From NCBI GenBank assembly GCA_041628815.1, contig JBFKOL010000012.1, positions 1 through 32,809 on the forward strand: a stretch of DNA of 32,809 bases, written 5' to 3'. The translations under genes were made by a program, and so were the position numbers. How positions within the stretch are numbered: the stretch's first letter is position 1; every line of letters starts with the position of its first letter. Under the pieces are notes generated by a model. The model ran no database searches, was not told the origin of the DNA, and saw only the letters and a program-made list of their open reading frames with translations. This document shows positions 16,571 to 26,300 of the stretch, piece after piece. The stretch comes from JBFKOL01 sp041628815 (lineage in GTDB: Bacteria > Bacteroidota > Bacteroidia > Chitinophagales > Saprospiraceae).

Positions 16571-17887
16571 ATGTCAACTCAACATTCTTTTTTAGTAGAA
16601 GGAGGACATAGTCTTTCGGGCACAATTCATCCACAAGGAGCAAAGAACGAGGCCCTGCAGATTATTTCTGCGTGTCTCCTTACCTCAGAGGAGATGATCG
16701 TTCATAATGTGCCTGATATTCTGGATGTTCGCCGGCTCTTAGACTTATTGATAGGTCTTGGAGTGTCGGTGGTGGAAAGAGGTAATAACACGTTTTCCAT
16801 CACCGCCAGGAACATCGACCTGGATTATCTAGCCAGCCCGGAATACCAGGCTACAGCTAAAAGGATTCGTGGTTCGGTGATGTTATTGGGACCTTGTATT
16901 GCTCGATTTGGAAGAGCATTCATGCCCAGGCCTGGAGGTGATAAGATTGGACGTCGGCGTCTAGACACTCATATCAACGGTTTTGAGAAACTCGGAGCGA
17001 AATTTAATTATGACAACGATCGGGAAAGCTACTACCTGGGTGGACCTCTTCGAGGTTCCTATATACTAATGAACGAGATTTCTGTTACAGGTACAGCCAA
17101 TATTTTGATGAGTGCCGTGCTAACTCGAGGAGAGACGGTCATTTACAATGCAGCTTGCGAACCCTATGTTCAACAACTTTGCCGTATGCTTACTAAAATG
17201 GGGGCAAACATTACGGGTATGGGCTCAAACAAGCTTACGGTTAACGGAGTGGAAGAATTGCATGGAACCACTCATACCATTCAACCAGACTTTGTGGAAA
17301 TCGGTAGTTTCATCGGAATGGCTGCCATGACCCAGTCATCTATTCGAATTAAGAATGGAGGTTTGGCTGATTTGGGAATTATACCGCAGGTCTTTCACTC
17401 GATGGGAATCGACATTCAAAAGGAGGGGGACGATATCATTGTGCCCGAACAAGATGTCTATGAGATACAAAGCTTCATTGACGGATCGATTCTGACCATC
17501 TATGATGCGCCATGGCCTGGATTTACACCGGATCTAATCAGTATTATTTTGGTCACCGCCACCCAGGCCAAGGGAAGCGTACTGATACACCAAAAGATGT
17601 TTGAAAGTCGCCTTTTTTTTGTGGACAAACTGATAGAAATGGGTGCAAAGATCATACTTTGCGACCCTCATAGGGCCACGGTAATCGGTTTGGGTAGAGA
17701 GCAACAACTCAAAGGAATTGAAATGTCGTCACCCGACATAAGGGCAGGTGTATCCTTGTTGATAGCAGCCATGTCGGCTGAAGGTTCTAGTCTTATCCAT
17801 AACGTCCAGCAAATCGACAGGGGATACCAAAATATAGACCAAAGACTGAATGCATTAGGTGCCAGGATAAAACGGATCAACTCCTGA
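16571..17887 (+). CDS. murA: UDP-N-acetylglucosamine 1-carboxyvinyltransferase (Asp-type active site)
   Basis: MurA transfers enolpyruvate from PEP to UDP-GlcNAc, the first committed step of peptidoglycan synthesis in the cytosol. The start is ATG at 16571 (a GTG two codons earlier at 16565 is also open), giving 438 residues. The substrate motif PQGAKNEALQ lies near residue 22 and RPGGDKIGRRRLDTH near 120-134. In most MurA proteins the loop reads PGGC; here the catalytic-loop cysteine (Cys115 in E. coli) is Asp124. The Cys-to-Asp form is active but not alkylated by fosfomycin. The remaining sequence is a complete two-domain EPT fold. It is the last gene of the 11869-17887 cluster. Confidence 0.96.
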   Translation: MSTQHSFLVEGGHSLSGTIHPQGAKNEALQIISACLLTSEEMIVHNVPDILDVRRLLDLLIGLGVSVVERGNNTFSITARNIDLDYLASPEYQATAKRIRGSVMLLGPCIARFGRAFMPRPGGDKIGRRRLDTHINGFEKLGAKFNYDNDRESYYLGGPLRGSYILMNEISVTGTANILMSAVLTRGETVIYNAACEPYVQQLCRMLTKMGANITGMGSNKLTVNGVEELHGTTHTIQPDFVEIGSFIGMAAMTQSSIRIKNGGLADLGIIPQVFHSMGIDIQKEGDDIIVPEQDVYEIQSFIDGSILTIYDAPWPGFTPDLISIILVTATQAKGSVLIHQKMFESRLFFVDKLIEMGAKIILCDPHRATVIGLGREQQLKGIEMSSPDIRAGVSLLIAAMSAEGSSLIHNVQQIDRGYQNIDQRLNALGARIKRINS

Positions 17888-17941
17888 TTCGGCGCGTTCA
17901 CTTACGTTTTTATCAATTGAAATTACTCCGAAATTTAGGGA

Positions 17942-18913
17942 TTAGTGTTTTCGGTCGACAATAAAACGGACCAACTCCACCATGGCTTTTTTGGAAGGCG
18001 ATTCTGGGATATCGGCAATCAAATCAAGTGATTTTTTTTGAAATTCAATCATTTTTTCCTGGGCATATACCATGCCTCCATTTTGTGTGACAAAATCGAC
18101 AATAGTCTTCTGCGTTTTTTTCTTATCGCTTTTCTTTCTTATAAGTCGGAGGATTTCTTTTCGTTCGGAAGACGTGGATTGACTCAATGCATGAATCAGA
18201 GGAAGCGTCAATTTTTTTTCTTTTATGTCTATTCCAGTTGGCTTTCCAATGTTGTTGTACCCATAATCAAAAAGATCATCCTTGATTTGAAATGCCATAC
18301 CTGCATATGTTCCAAAATCATTCATCTTCTTTATTACAGATTTGTCATCCGAAATACTGGCTGTCCCTGCACTGCAGGCTGCTGCTATCAATGAGGCTGT
18401 CTTTTGCCGGATGATTTCAAAATATACCTCTTCGGTAATATTGAGTTTACGGGATTTCTCAATTTGAAGCAATTCACCTTCACTCATGTCAGTTACAGCT
18501 TTGGATACGATGTGAATTAAATCGAACTCATCATTTTCCAAGGCCAGCAAAAAGCCTTTCATGAATAGGAAGTCACCCACCAAAACAGCTATTTTGTTCT
18601 TCCACAAAGCATTGAGCGAAAAAAAGCCTCTTCTGATGTGAGCATCATCTACTACATCATCGTGAACAAGGGTAGCCGTATGCAGTAGTTCAATCAGGGA
18701 TGCGGCAATATAGGTGGACTCATTGACCGGCGCGATCATCTTGGCACTGAGAAAGACGAACATGGGCCTGACTTGCTTTCCCTTTCTCTGAACAATGTAA
18801 TAGGAGATCCTGTCCAGAAGTGGGACTTTGCTTTTCATCGAAGCTTTAAACCGCTTCTGAAATTCTTTCAGTTCGGCTTCTATGGGGTGACTAATGTCAG
18901 TCAATGAGTTCAT
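17942..18913 (-). CDS. Polyprenyl (all-trans) diphosphate synthase
   Basis: 323 residues. The first aspartate-rich motif HDDVVDDAHIRRG (Asp85, Asp86, Asp89) and the second QIKDDLFDY (Asp212, Asp213, Asp216) are intact, with GKQVRP (45-50) before them. These bind allylic diphosphate and isopentenyl diphosphate via Mg2+. The protein resembles octaprenyl/hepta-/solanesyl diphosphate synthases that make the menaquinone side chain. Chain length cannot be read reliably from sequence. It is convergent with murA and divergent from DUF6427, with a 95-base gap containing two inverted repeats. Confidence 0.93.
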   Translation of the reverse strand: MNSLTDISHPIEAELKEFQKRFKASMKSKVPLLDRISYYIVQRKGKQVRPMFVFLSAKMIAPVNESTYIAASLIELLHTATLVHDDVVDDAHIRRGFFSLNALWKNKIAVLVGDFLFMKGFLLALENDEFDLIHIVSKAVTDMSEGELLQIEKSRKLNITEEVYFEIIRQKTASLIAAACSAGTASISDDKSVIKKMNDFGTYAGMAFQIKDDLFDYGYNNIGKPTGIDIKEKKLTLPLIHALSQSTSSERKEILRLIRKKSDKKKTQKTIVDFVTQNGGMVYAQEKMIEFQKKSLDLIADIPESPSKKAMVELVRFIVDRKH

Positions 18914-18923
18914 CGCTTCTAAA

Positions 18924-18942
18924 TGTGCCGTAATTTAGCACA
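18924..18942. other. Inverted repeat TGTGC-N9-GCACA
   Basis: TGTGC (18924-18928) and GCACA (18938-18942) are inverted with a 9-base spacer and sit 11 bases upstream of the polyprenyl synthase start on the minus strand. They could be an operator of that gene. Short arms make chance occurrence possible. Confidence 0.25.
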
Positions 18943-18956
18943 ATTGTTCCAGCCGA

Positions 18957-18968
18957 CATGGGCCCATG
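18957..18968. other. Perfect 12-bp palindrome CATGGGCCCATG
   Basis: A perfect palindrome lies in the middle of the 95-base divergent gap between the polyprenyl synthase and DUF6427 genes. It is a possible binding site for a dimeric regulator of one or both genes; no known factor is assigned. Confidence 0.25.
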
Positions 18969-18995
18969 GGTCAAGTAAAGCAAGTGATATTTTTC

Positions 18996-19003
18996 TAATT
19001 TTG
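18996..19003 (+). promoter_or_regulatory. Promoter -7 element of the DUF6427 gene, near-leaderless
   Basis: TAATTTTG matches TAnnTTTG and ends 5 bases before the GTG start at 19009. If used, transcription would begin at or near the start codon. The alternative is that translation starts further downstream. Confidence 0.45.
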
Positions 19004-19008
19004 ATCGC

Positions 19009-20001
19009 GTGATCGAGCTTTTCAAGAAAAATGATATCTCAACTGTCCTATTATTACTTCCGTATGCTGTCGTTGTAAGAATCTACAGCCTGTTGTACCC
19101 AAGTCTTTACGAACCGCAGCCGGGTGACGGAATAATTATAGAACAGATATTCGGACAGTTGGTTCCATCGGCCATATGGCAATCGGTGATAGCTATTTTA
19201 CTCATTTATGTGCAAGGTAACATGATCAACATGTTGGTCAATCAAAGCAGACTGTTAGGTCAACAGTCGGCCTTGTCTGGACTGTTCTATGTATTGTGTA
19301 GTAGTTTTATAATTGATTTTCAATCTCTGACACCCGTCTTGATTGGCATGACTTTTTTCTTGCTGGCTCTTTTCAATGTTTTTGCTATCTACAAGAAAAA
19401 CAATGTCACAGGCAATATTTTCAATGCAGCATTCTTGATTTCTCTGGCTTCCTGGTGCTATTTCCCATTCATCCTGATGGCTGTTCCGGTCTTTATCGAA
19501 ATAACAGTATTGAAAAGCTTTAAGTTGGTAGAACGGTTACAATACATTGTCGGACTCGTGGTTGTTTACTGGATTCTTGGAAGTTTATTGTTTTATATAG
19601 GCAGGGTAAATGGCATACCCTACAGCAATATTTTTCCTGGTGGGGCCATTGCGGGATTTGATACAATGGGAGTCGATGAGATAATCACATTGGCTGGAAT
19701 AGGGCTGATCATCCTTTGGTCCTTGATCAATTATTATAATTTTATGAAGAAAAAAGGAATCGGAATCCGTAAAAAAATTGATTTCTTTTATTGGTATCTG
19801 GCGGGCACCCTGTTGTGTTTCCTTTTGCTTAGGGAGCCCAATGCGAATCTTATTTTCCTTCTTGTCGTTCCTGCATGTCTTTTCTTGGCCATGAAATTTA
19901 TGAATTTTCGCAATCTCTCTTTTGCAGAGCTTCTGCACATATTATTCTTGGTTGCTTTGTTTTATATACATTTTGGGGGTGCATTGATCGATCAATTTTG
20001 A
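19009..20001 (+). CDS. DUF6427 family polytopic membrane protein
   Basis: 330 residues starting with GTG (MIELFKKND). Around eight or nine hydrophobic segments fill the chain (roughly 13-30, 49-67, 80-105, 106-126, 138-160, 170-200, 220-245, 258-280 and 300-325), so it is an inner-membrane protein. The N-terminus, length and membrane topology fit the Bacteroidota family DUF6427 of unknown role. No catalytic motif is visible. It lies divergent from polyprenyl synthase and about 160 bases before DsbD. Confidence 0.75.
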   Translation: MIELFKKNDISTVLLLLPYAVVVRIYSLLYPSLYEPQPGDGIIIEQIFGQLVPSAIWQSVIAILLIYVQGNMINMLVNQSRLLGQQSALSGLFYVLCSSFIIDFQSLTPVLIGMTFFLLALFNVFAIYKKNNVTGNIFNAAFLISLASWCYFPFILMAVPVFIEITVLKSFKLVERLQYIVGLVVVYWILGSLLFYIGRVNGIPYSNIFPGGAIAGFDTMGVDEIITLAGIGLIILWSLINYYNFMKKKGIGIRKKIDFFYWYLAGTLLCFLLLREPNANLIFLLVVPACLFLAMKFMNFRNLSFAELLHILFLVALFYIHFGGALIDQF

Positions 20002-20109
20002 GCTGCTAGCTGTGGGATTTTAGTGAAATAAACCTCTATGAATGGGTCTTCTGCGTTATAAATGGCGTTAATATTTTATTAAGTTGAAATGTCTCGCAAC
20101 CTTATTGAA

Positions 20110-20117
20110 TATCTTTG
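20110..20117 (+). promoter_or_regulatory. Promoter -7 element of dsbD
   Basis: TATCTTTG matches TAnnTTTG; a TTG at 20084 lies 23 bases upstream as a possible -33 element. The predicted transcript start near 20124 lies inside the longest open frame of dsbD, which supports translation from the ATG at 20165 instead of the TTG at 20084. Confidence 0.5.
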
Positions 20118-20164
20118 TTGAACTATTTGAAAACAACCGCTTTAGTCAATTCCAACAGATAGAT

Positions 20165-22207
20165 ATGAAAAGATTGCACAGGAGATGTTTATGGCAGGGT
20201 ATTTTCCTTCTTTTCGTAGTGGCAAGTAGTGCCGCGCAGGAACTCAATCCTGTGTCATGGTCATTTTTCCTAGAGAAGGTAGGTGAAAGCGAATATGTGA
20301 TCAGTTACAAGGCAGATATCGAAAAGGGGTGGACCGTTTATTCACAATACCTTGAGAGCGATGAAGGTCCTGTGGCCACTGAAATATGGTACGAAACGGA
20401 AGGAGTTGTCGAAAATATAGGTCGATCAGAAGAGTCTGGTGCCAGAAAAGAGGGGTTCGACAAGTTTTTTGAAATGAATGTTGTAAAGTACCTTGATACC
20501 GAACCTTTTGTGATTACGCAACAGGTAAAGGTATTGGATGCTGCAAAGGTATTAAAGGGATACCTTACCTATATGACCTGTGATGACGAAAGGTGTTTGC
20601 CTCCTACTGACGTGGAGTTTTCATTTGATTTTGGATCAGGAAAAGCATCAACAGGAGACCACCTTGGTGTTTCAGGAGATTTGGTAAACCTGGATGGCAA
20701 TGTTATCGATCAGGTAAGACCATCTTTAAAGTCCTCATTTGAAAATCCTGTTGCTACGTGTGGTGAAGAATCGACCCTGAACAGTAGCTTGCCGTGGATG
20801 TTCTTGTTCGGTTTTTTAGGTGGAATGTTGGCGCTCCTTACACCTTGTGTTTTTCCGATGATCCCGCTGACCGTCAGCTATTTTACCAAAGACAATAAGA
20901 AAAAGGGATGGTGGAACGGGACGGTCTATGGGTTATCGATCATTGTTATATATGTGACAATTGGGTTGCTTATTACAGGCTTGTTCGGAGAAGAGGCCTT
21001 GAATAGATTATCTACCAACTGGATTGCTAATACCCTTTTCTTTGTCATTTTTATCTTATTTGCCTTTTCATTTTTTGGATTTTACGAGATCACTTTGCCT
21101 AGTTCATGGTCAAGCAAGACGGATCGAATGGCTGACAGGGGTGGATTGATAGGGATCTTCTTTATGGCATTTACATTGGCCATCGTCTCCTTTTCCTGCA
21201 CAGGCCCGATCATAGGAACGGCCATCGTTCAGGCTGCAACCAACCAGGTTGGTCCATTTGTAGTCATGCTCGGCTTTTCGCTGGCTCTTGCATTACCTTT
21301 TGGCTTGTTTGCGGCATTTCCGGCATGGCTCAACTCATTGCCTCAATCCGGCGGCTGGATGAATTCGGTAAAGGTAGTCTTGGGATTCCTCGAGTTGGCG
21401 TTGGCTTTGAAGTTTTTATCGGTGGCCGATATGACAAACAACTGGGGTTTGCTGCGGTATGAAGTGTTTTTGGCCGCATGGATATTGATTGCTGTTTTGA
21501 TGGCACTTTATGGATTTGGGTGGATTCGATTTCCTCATGACAGTCCTGTTAAAAAGATCAGCGCTCGTCGTTGGGTTTACAGCTTGGGATGTGTTGCTTT
21601 GGCGGTTTATCTTGCAACGGGCTTTGCGTATAGGGATGACATAAAAAGCTACAATTCTCTCAAATTATTGAGCGGACTGGCTCCACCGGCCAACTACAAT
21701 TTCTTTCTGCCAGAACCTGAGGTTGATCAAGAAATCAAAGCCAGGTATCCGTCCTATGACAAGTGTGCCAATAACATCGACTGTTTTAAAGATTATTATG
21801 AAGGATTGGCCTATGCACAAGAAGTGGGTAAACCAGTTCTTTTGGATCATACGGGGTACGGATGTGTGAACTGCCGCAAGACGGAAGAGCATATCTGGAT
21901 TGACGACAGAGTAAGGGAAATGTTGTCAGAAGATTTCGTATTGGTTTCTTTGTACGTAGATGATGATAAAAAACTCGACGAGGTACTCATATCCAAATCG
22001 AGAAACAAAAAAATGCGCAACATCGGAAATAAGTGGGCTGATTTTCAAATCGTCAATTTTCAACAGAATTCACAACCTTTATATGTCATGATCACCCCTG
22101 AGGAACAGGTTCTCGCAAATCCCAGGGGATATAAAGAGGGTGTAGATGGTTATGTAGATTACCTGGAATGCGGGCTCCGAACTTATCAAAGCCTTTCTTC
22201 CAGATAG
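20165..22207 (+). CDS. dsbD: Thiol:disulfide interchange protein DsbD (CcdA-like core plus thioredoxin domain)
   Basis: DsbD carries electrons from cytosolic thioredoxin across the inner membrane to periplasmic thiol proteins. The chosen start ATG (680 residues) gives a signal peptide ending near VASSAAQ; an in-frame TTG at 20084 would add 27 residues ahead of it and destroy that arrangement. The N-terminal periplasmic domain holds a Cys pair in MTCDDERCLPP. The membrane core has LLTPCVFPMIP (Cys228) and FSCTGPIIGTAIV (Cys345), the two active cysteines. A C-terminal thioredoxin domain carries C567-V-N-C570. All three redox modules are therefore present. Convergent with the radical SAM gene, with only 3 bases between stops. 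Confidence 0.93.
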   Translation: MKRLHRRCLWQGIFLLFVVASSAAQELNPVSWSFFLEKVGESEYVISYKADIEKGWTVYSQYLESDEGPVATEIWYETEGVVENIGRSEESGARKEGFDKFFEMNVVKYLDTEPFVITQQVKVLDAAKVLKGYLTYMTCDDERCLPPTDVEFSFDFGSGKASTGDHLGVSGDLVNLDGNVIDQVRPSLKSSFENPVATCGEESTLNSSLPWMFLFGFLGGMLALLTPCVFPMIPLTVSYFTKDNKKKGWWNGTVYGLSIIVIYVTIGLLITGLFGEEALNRLSTNWIANTLFFVIFILFAFSFFGFYEITLPSSWSSKTDRMADRGGLIGIFFMAFTLAIVSFSCTGPIIGTAIVQAATNQVGPFVVMLGFSLALALPFGLFAAFPAWLNSLPQSGGWMNSVKVVLGFLELALALKFLSVADMTNNWGLLRYEVFLAAWILIAVLMALYGFGWIRFPHDSPVKKISARRWVYSLGCVALAVYLATGFAYRDDIKSYNSLKLLSGLAPPANYNFFLPEPEVDQEIKARYPSYDKCANNIDCFKDYYEGLAYAQEVGKPVLLDHTGYGCVNCRKTEEHIWIDDRVREMLSEDFVLVSLYVDDDKKLDEVLISKSRNKKMRNIGNKWADFQIVNFQQNSQPLYVMITPEEQVLANPRGYKEGVDGYVDYLECGLRTYQSLSSR

Positions 22208-22210
22208 AGA

Positions 22211-23278
22211 TTAAAATAGACTGAGCTGCCGGTCGCGATACTGGTAATACAGGTGTTTGTTGTAAATAAAGGGTTTGTTTTCAGGGAAAAACTTTCTTTT
22301 GGCATGATCGATCTGTTGCCGGATGATGTGTGCCACGTTTCCTTCTCCCTTCATTCGGATGCCGAAACGTGAGTCATTAACCTTTCCGCCATGACAACTT
22401 TCTATTTGATGCAGCACGCGTTGGGCTTTATCTGCGAAGTTTTTATAGATCCAGTCTTTGAATATTTCTCCTATGTCACCATTGAGTCTTATCATAGTAT
22501 AGCCCATGGATTTGGCACCGGCCGAAGATGACTCCTGGGCAATGTCGAAAACTTCTCTGTCGTTGATGCTGGGAATAACCGGTGCGAACATGATGTTTAC
22601 AGGGATCCCTCGCTGGGACAGTATTCTTACGACTTCAATTCTTTTGTGGGCCGAGCAGGTTCGCGGTTCGAGCAATTGGCGTAATTTATCATCCAGGGTA
22701 GTAATGGATATTGATACATGAACCAGGTTATTTTTCGCCATTTTTTGAAGAACATCTAAATCACGGAGGATCAATGCGCTTTTGGTAATGATTCCCACGG
22801 GATGTCTGTATTTCCAGAGCACTTCGAGAATTTTTCGGGTTATCTGGTATTTGCGCTCAGCTGGTTGATAGCAGTCGGTGTTACCTGAAAGCATGATGGG
22901 ATGGGGGTGCCAGGATTTCTGGGATATTTTTTGTTCGAGTAAAACCGGAGCATTTTTCTTGATCAGTATTTTTTGTTCAAATTCTACTCCCGCGCTGTAT
23001 CCCCAGAACGTGTGGGTATTGCGAGCATAACAGTATACGCAGCCATGCTCACAACCCTGGTAGGGATTCATGGAATACGACATACCTATATCGGGGCTGT
23101 CCACCTTGTTGATGATGCTTTTGGGGTGTGTTTCGAGGTATTCGGTGGTCTTGTGTTGCTGCATTTCTTCTTCGTCATACCAGTGCAGCCCGTTGTGGCT
23201 CAAATGGGAGTCACTGAATGGGTTAGGTGGATTGATTTGTGCTCCCCGTCCTTTTATATAGTTTGGGTTATTATTCAA
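22211..23278 (-). CDS. PA0069-family radical SAM protein with C-terminal clamp-binding motif
   Basis: 355 residues. The radical SAM Fe-S motif is C76-EHG-C80-VY-C83 in NPYQGCEHGCVYCYARNTH. IIKGRGA-type N-terminus, SGNTDCYQPAE, ITKSALILRD and LEPRT are typical of the PA0069/Rv2578c family, distantly related to spore photoproduct lyase; its reaction is not established. The chain ends Q351-L-S-L-F355, an exact consensus beta-clamp-binding pentapeptide. The start is TTG at 23278; no ATG is available until residue 39, and the family N-terminus is intact. It follows the dnaE2-like gene on the same strand after 83 bases with no visible promoter, so it probably belongs to the operon. It is A+T richer than its upstream operon partners. 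Confidence 0.9.
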   Translation of the reverse strand: MNNNPNYIKGRGAQINPPNPFSDSHLSHNGLHWYDEEEMQQHKTTEYLETHPKSIINKVDSPDIGMSYSMNPYQGCEHGCVYCYARNTHTFWGYSAGVEFEQKILIKKNAPVLLEQKISQKSWHPHPIMLSGNTDCYQPAERKYQITRKILEVLWKYRHPVGIITKSALILRDLDVLQKMAKNNLVHVSISITTLDDKLRQLLEPRTCSAHKRIEVVRILSQRGIPVNIMFAPVIPSINDREVFDIAQESSSAGAKSMGYTMIRLNGDIGEIFKDWIYKNFADKAQRVLHQIESCHGGKVNDSRFGIRMKGEGNVAHIIRQQIDHAKRKFFPENKPFIYNKHLYYQYRDRQLSLF

Positions 23279-23361
23279 TGTGGTGTTTTTTATTGGATTT
23301 TGGATTAATTGGGGGTCTGTTCATTGATGTGTGTTTGTTGTTATCCTGCAAGTGCGGTTAT

Positions 23362-26300
23362 TCATGATACGGCTTTTAGGGTTTTACGGCGGCGGCTGCT
23401 AAAATTTCGCCCGTTGATGGTGTACATTTCTTCTTCATATCTGGGATCGGTGATGTAAGACAGTTTTTCCATGGATGCGACTTCCATGCTGTAGAAACCG
23501 AATTCCTCCACAATCTTTCCTTTGATGAGGTATATGCCTTTTCCCCTGAAAGGGTACTTTTTGGCTACATCAGGGAAGTGTACTGTGTCTATGAAGTCGC
23601 CATTGGTGTCAATGAAGGTGCCAAAGTTCATCCGGTCGCCCCTGGATGTACTGGTATCTTTTACGGTAATGAGGTAGCCTGTCATTTCGACGACTTTCCC
23701 GCAGTATGCAGTCATAAGGCTGGTGGTGATGCCGCGGTGGCGGTCTCCCTGGAGGAGGAGGAAAGGATCTATAAGAGGGAAACCAAGTAATTCCAGTTGA
23801 TCGAAGGCCTCTTCGTATTCGGCGGAGGTGAGTGGAGGGAGTTTGTAGTTGACAATTTTGGACGTAAAGAGCCGGGCTTGCACTACCGGGCGCTTTGAGG
23901 ATTTGTTGAGCATTTGGTGTGCCTTCCACAGCAGTGCCTTCTTGGGTTGACCTGTGAAGCGGAGGGCGTTGATGCGTATGAGTGTACAAAGCTGCTCCAA
24001 CCCTATACCGGTGCGCTCGACGAAGTCTACGATATCACGAAATTTGCCATGTCTTTGACGGCTGGCGATGGCCTGCTGTATGAAGTCGGATTCCACGCCG
24101 TGTACAAAACCCAGCCCCAGGTATATGTGGTTGCCCCGTATGGTGCTGGTGTATTCGCTTTCGTTGAGACAGGGAGGATGTATGGTGGCACCATGGAGGC
24201 GGGCTTCGTGGATGTATAGTTCCGGGCGATAGAAGCCCCCACCATTGTTGATGGTAGCGACCATATATTCCAGGGGGTAGTGTGCTTTCAGAAATAGGCT
24301 CTGGTAGCTTTCTACGGCATAGGAGGCGGAATGTCCTTTGGCAAAGGCATAGCCTGCAAAACTTTCGATCTGTCTCCATACTTCTGCGGCCAGTTCTTTG
24401 CTATAGCCTTTGTCGCGGCAATTGGAGAAATACTTTTCTTTTACCCTGTCAAATTCTTGCCTCGACCGGTATTTGCCGGACATGCCGCGCCTCAGCACAT
24501 CTGCTTCGCCCAGGGTGAGGCCGGAAAAGTAGTGTGCCACTTTTATGACGTCTTCCTGGTAGACCATTATACCGTATGTATCGGGCATGATGTCCTGCAG
24601 TACGGGGTGTGCTTCTTTGCGTTTTTCGGGGTGGCGTTCGCGCAGGATGTATTCGCGCATCATACCTGACTTGGCAACGCCGGGCCGGATGATGGAGCTG
24701 GCCGCTACCAGGCCGAGATAGTTGTCGACGCGCAGTTTTTTGAGAAGCATGCGCATGGCAGGGGATTCCACGTAAAAACAGCCGATGGCTTTGCCTTCGC
24801 GCAGCATGGCTTTGACTTTTTTGTCTTTTTTGAATCGTTTGATGTCGTGGATATCGATGGGGTCGTCCTGCGGGTTGTTTTTGCGGATGACGGAGAGGCT
24901 GTCCTTGATTTTTGCCAGTCCGCGCTGACCCAGGATATCGAATTTATACAAACCGACATCTTCGGCCACGATCATGTCGAATTGTGTGGTCGGAAAACCT
25001 TTGGGAGGCACGAAGGTGGCTGTGTAGTATTGTACGGACCTTTCGGAGATGATGATGCCGCCGGCATGTACGCTCAGGTGGCTGGGGAGGCCTTGTATGA
25101 GCGAAGCATATTTCAGGACGAGCTGCGACAGGTGATCGAGGTCTCTGAAGTCCGGCCTTTGCTGGGTGAGCCGGTCGATTTCGGATTTAGGCAGTCCGAA
25201 GACCTTTCCCAGTTCTCGTACGGCGGCACGGTACTGAAAGGTGTTGTAGGTCGCCAGAAGTGCTGTATTGGGGAAGCGGTCAAAGATGTATTGTGTGACA
25301 TCATTGCGATCTTTCCATGAAAAGTCGATGTCAAAATCCGGTGGATTTTCGCGGTACAGGTTGATGAAACGCTCGAAATAGAGATCCAGTTCGATCGGAT
25401 CCACATCTGTGATCTGCAAAAGATAAGCGACGATGCTGTTGGCTCCGCTGCCCCTTCCCACATAGAAATAACCGCGGTTTCGCGCATAGCTGGTGATGTC
25501 CCAGTTGATCAGGAAGTAGGATACGAATCCTTTTTCTTCAATGATGGTGAGTTCTTTGTCTATGCGGGTGATGATTTCATCGGTGGGAGCGGGATAGCGA
25601 TAGGATAGGTTATCGCGGCAAAGCCGGCGTATGAGTTTGATGTCTTTTCGGACCGAACCCGTATAGGTCTTCTGGTTTTTGGGTATGCCGCTGTCGAAGT
25701 CAAAATAGATGCTGCATTGTTCGATCATTTCCCGCGTATTGCGGATGATGTATTTGTGTTGATCGTAATAATTCAGCAAGGTGGACTGGTGCAGGAACAG
25801 GTCATCGGGCCCGGTATAGTCGGCCGTGGTCATCTTCGTGTAAATGGTGTTGTTGTCTATTGCACGCAGCAGTTTGTGGATGCTATAGTCGGTGGCATTG
25901 CGAAGGGTTGCAGACTGGAGCATGACCATACGCGAGGCGTCCAGGTCACAGCGTGTTTTGATCCTGTTGAGGTCGCTCATGCGGACCCCGGTGTATTCGT
26001 CATCGCGCAGCGGCCGGTCCGGCAGGCTGTTTACGGGATAGATGACGAAGGCGTTTTTGAACCGCGGCGCTTCTTCGGGGAGGGGTGTCTTTTCCTGGGT
26101 GAGGTAGGTGCTCAGGAATTGGTTGAGCTCTTCAAAGCCTTTGTTGTTTTTGGCAATGCCTACATAAAGTTGTTTGATGCCGTTGCGGAAGTCTATGCCT
26201 ACGATGGGTTTGATGCCGTACGACGGCGCCATCCGCACGAAGTTCAGGCAGCCGGATGTGTTGTTGATGTCTGTCAATGCCAGGCTGCTGTACCCGTATT

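Noticed and set aside
20084..20164. TTG-initiated 27-residue N-terminal extension of DsbD
   Set aside because: It would sit in front of a normal signal peptide, and a TATCTTTG promoter element lies inside it.
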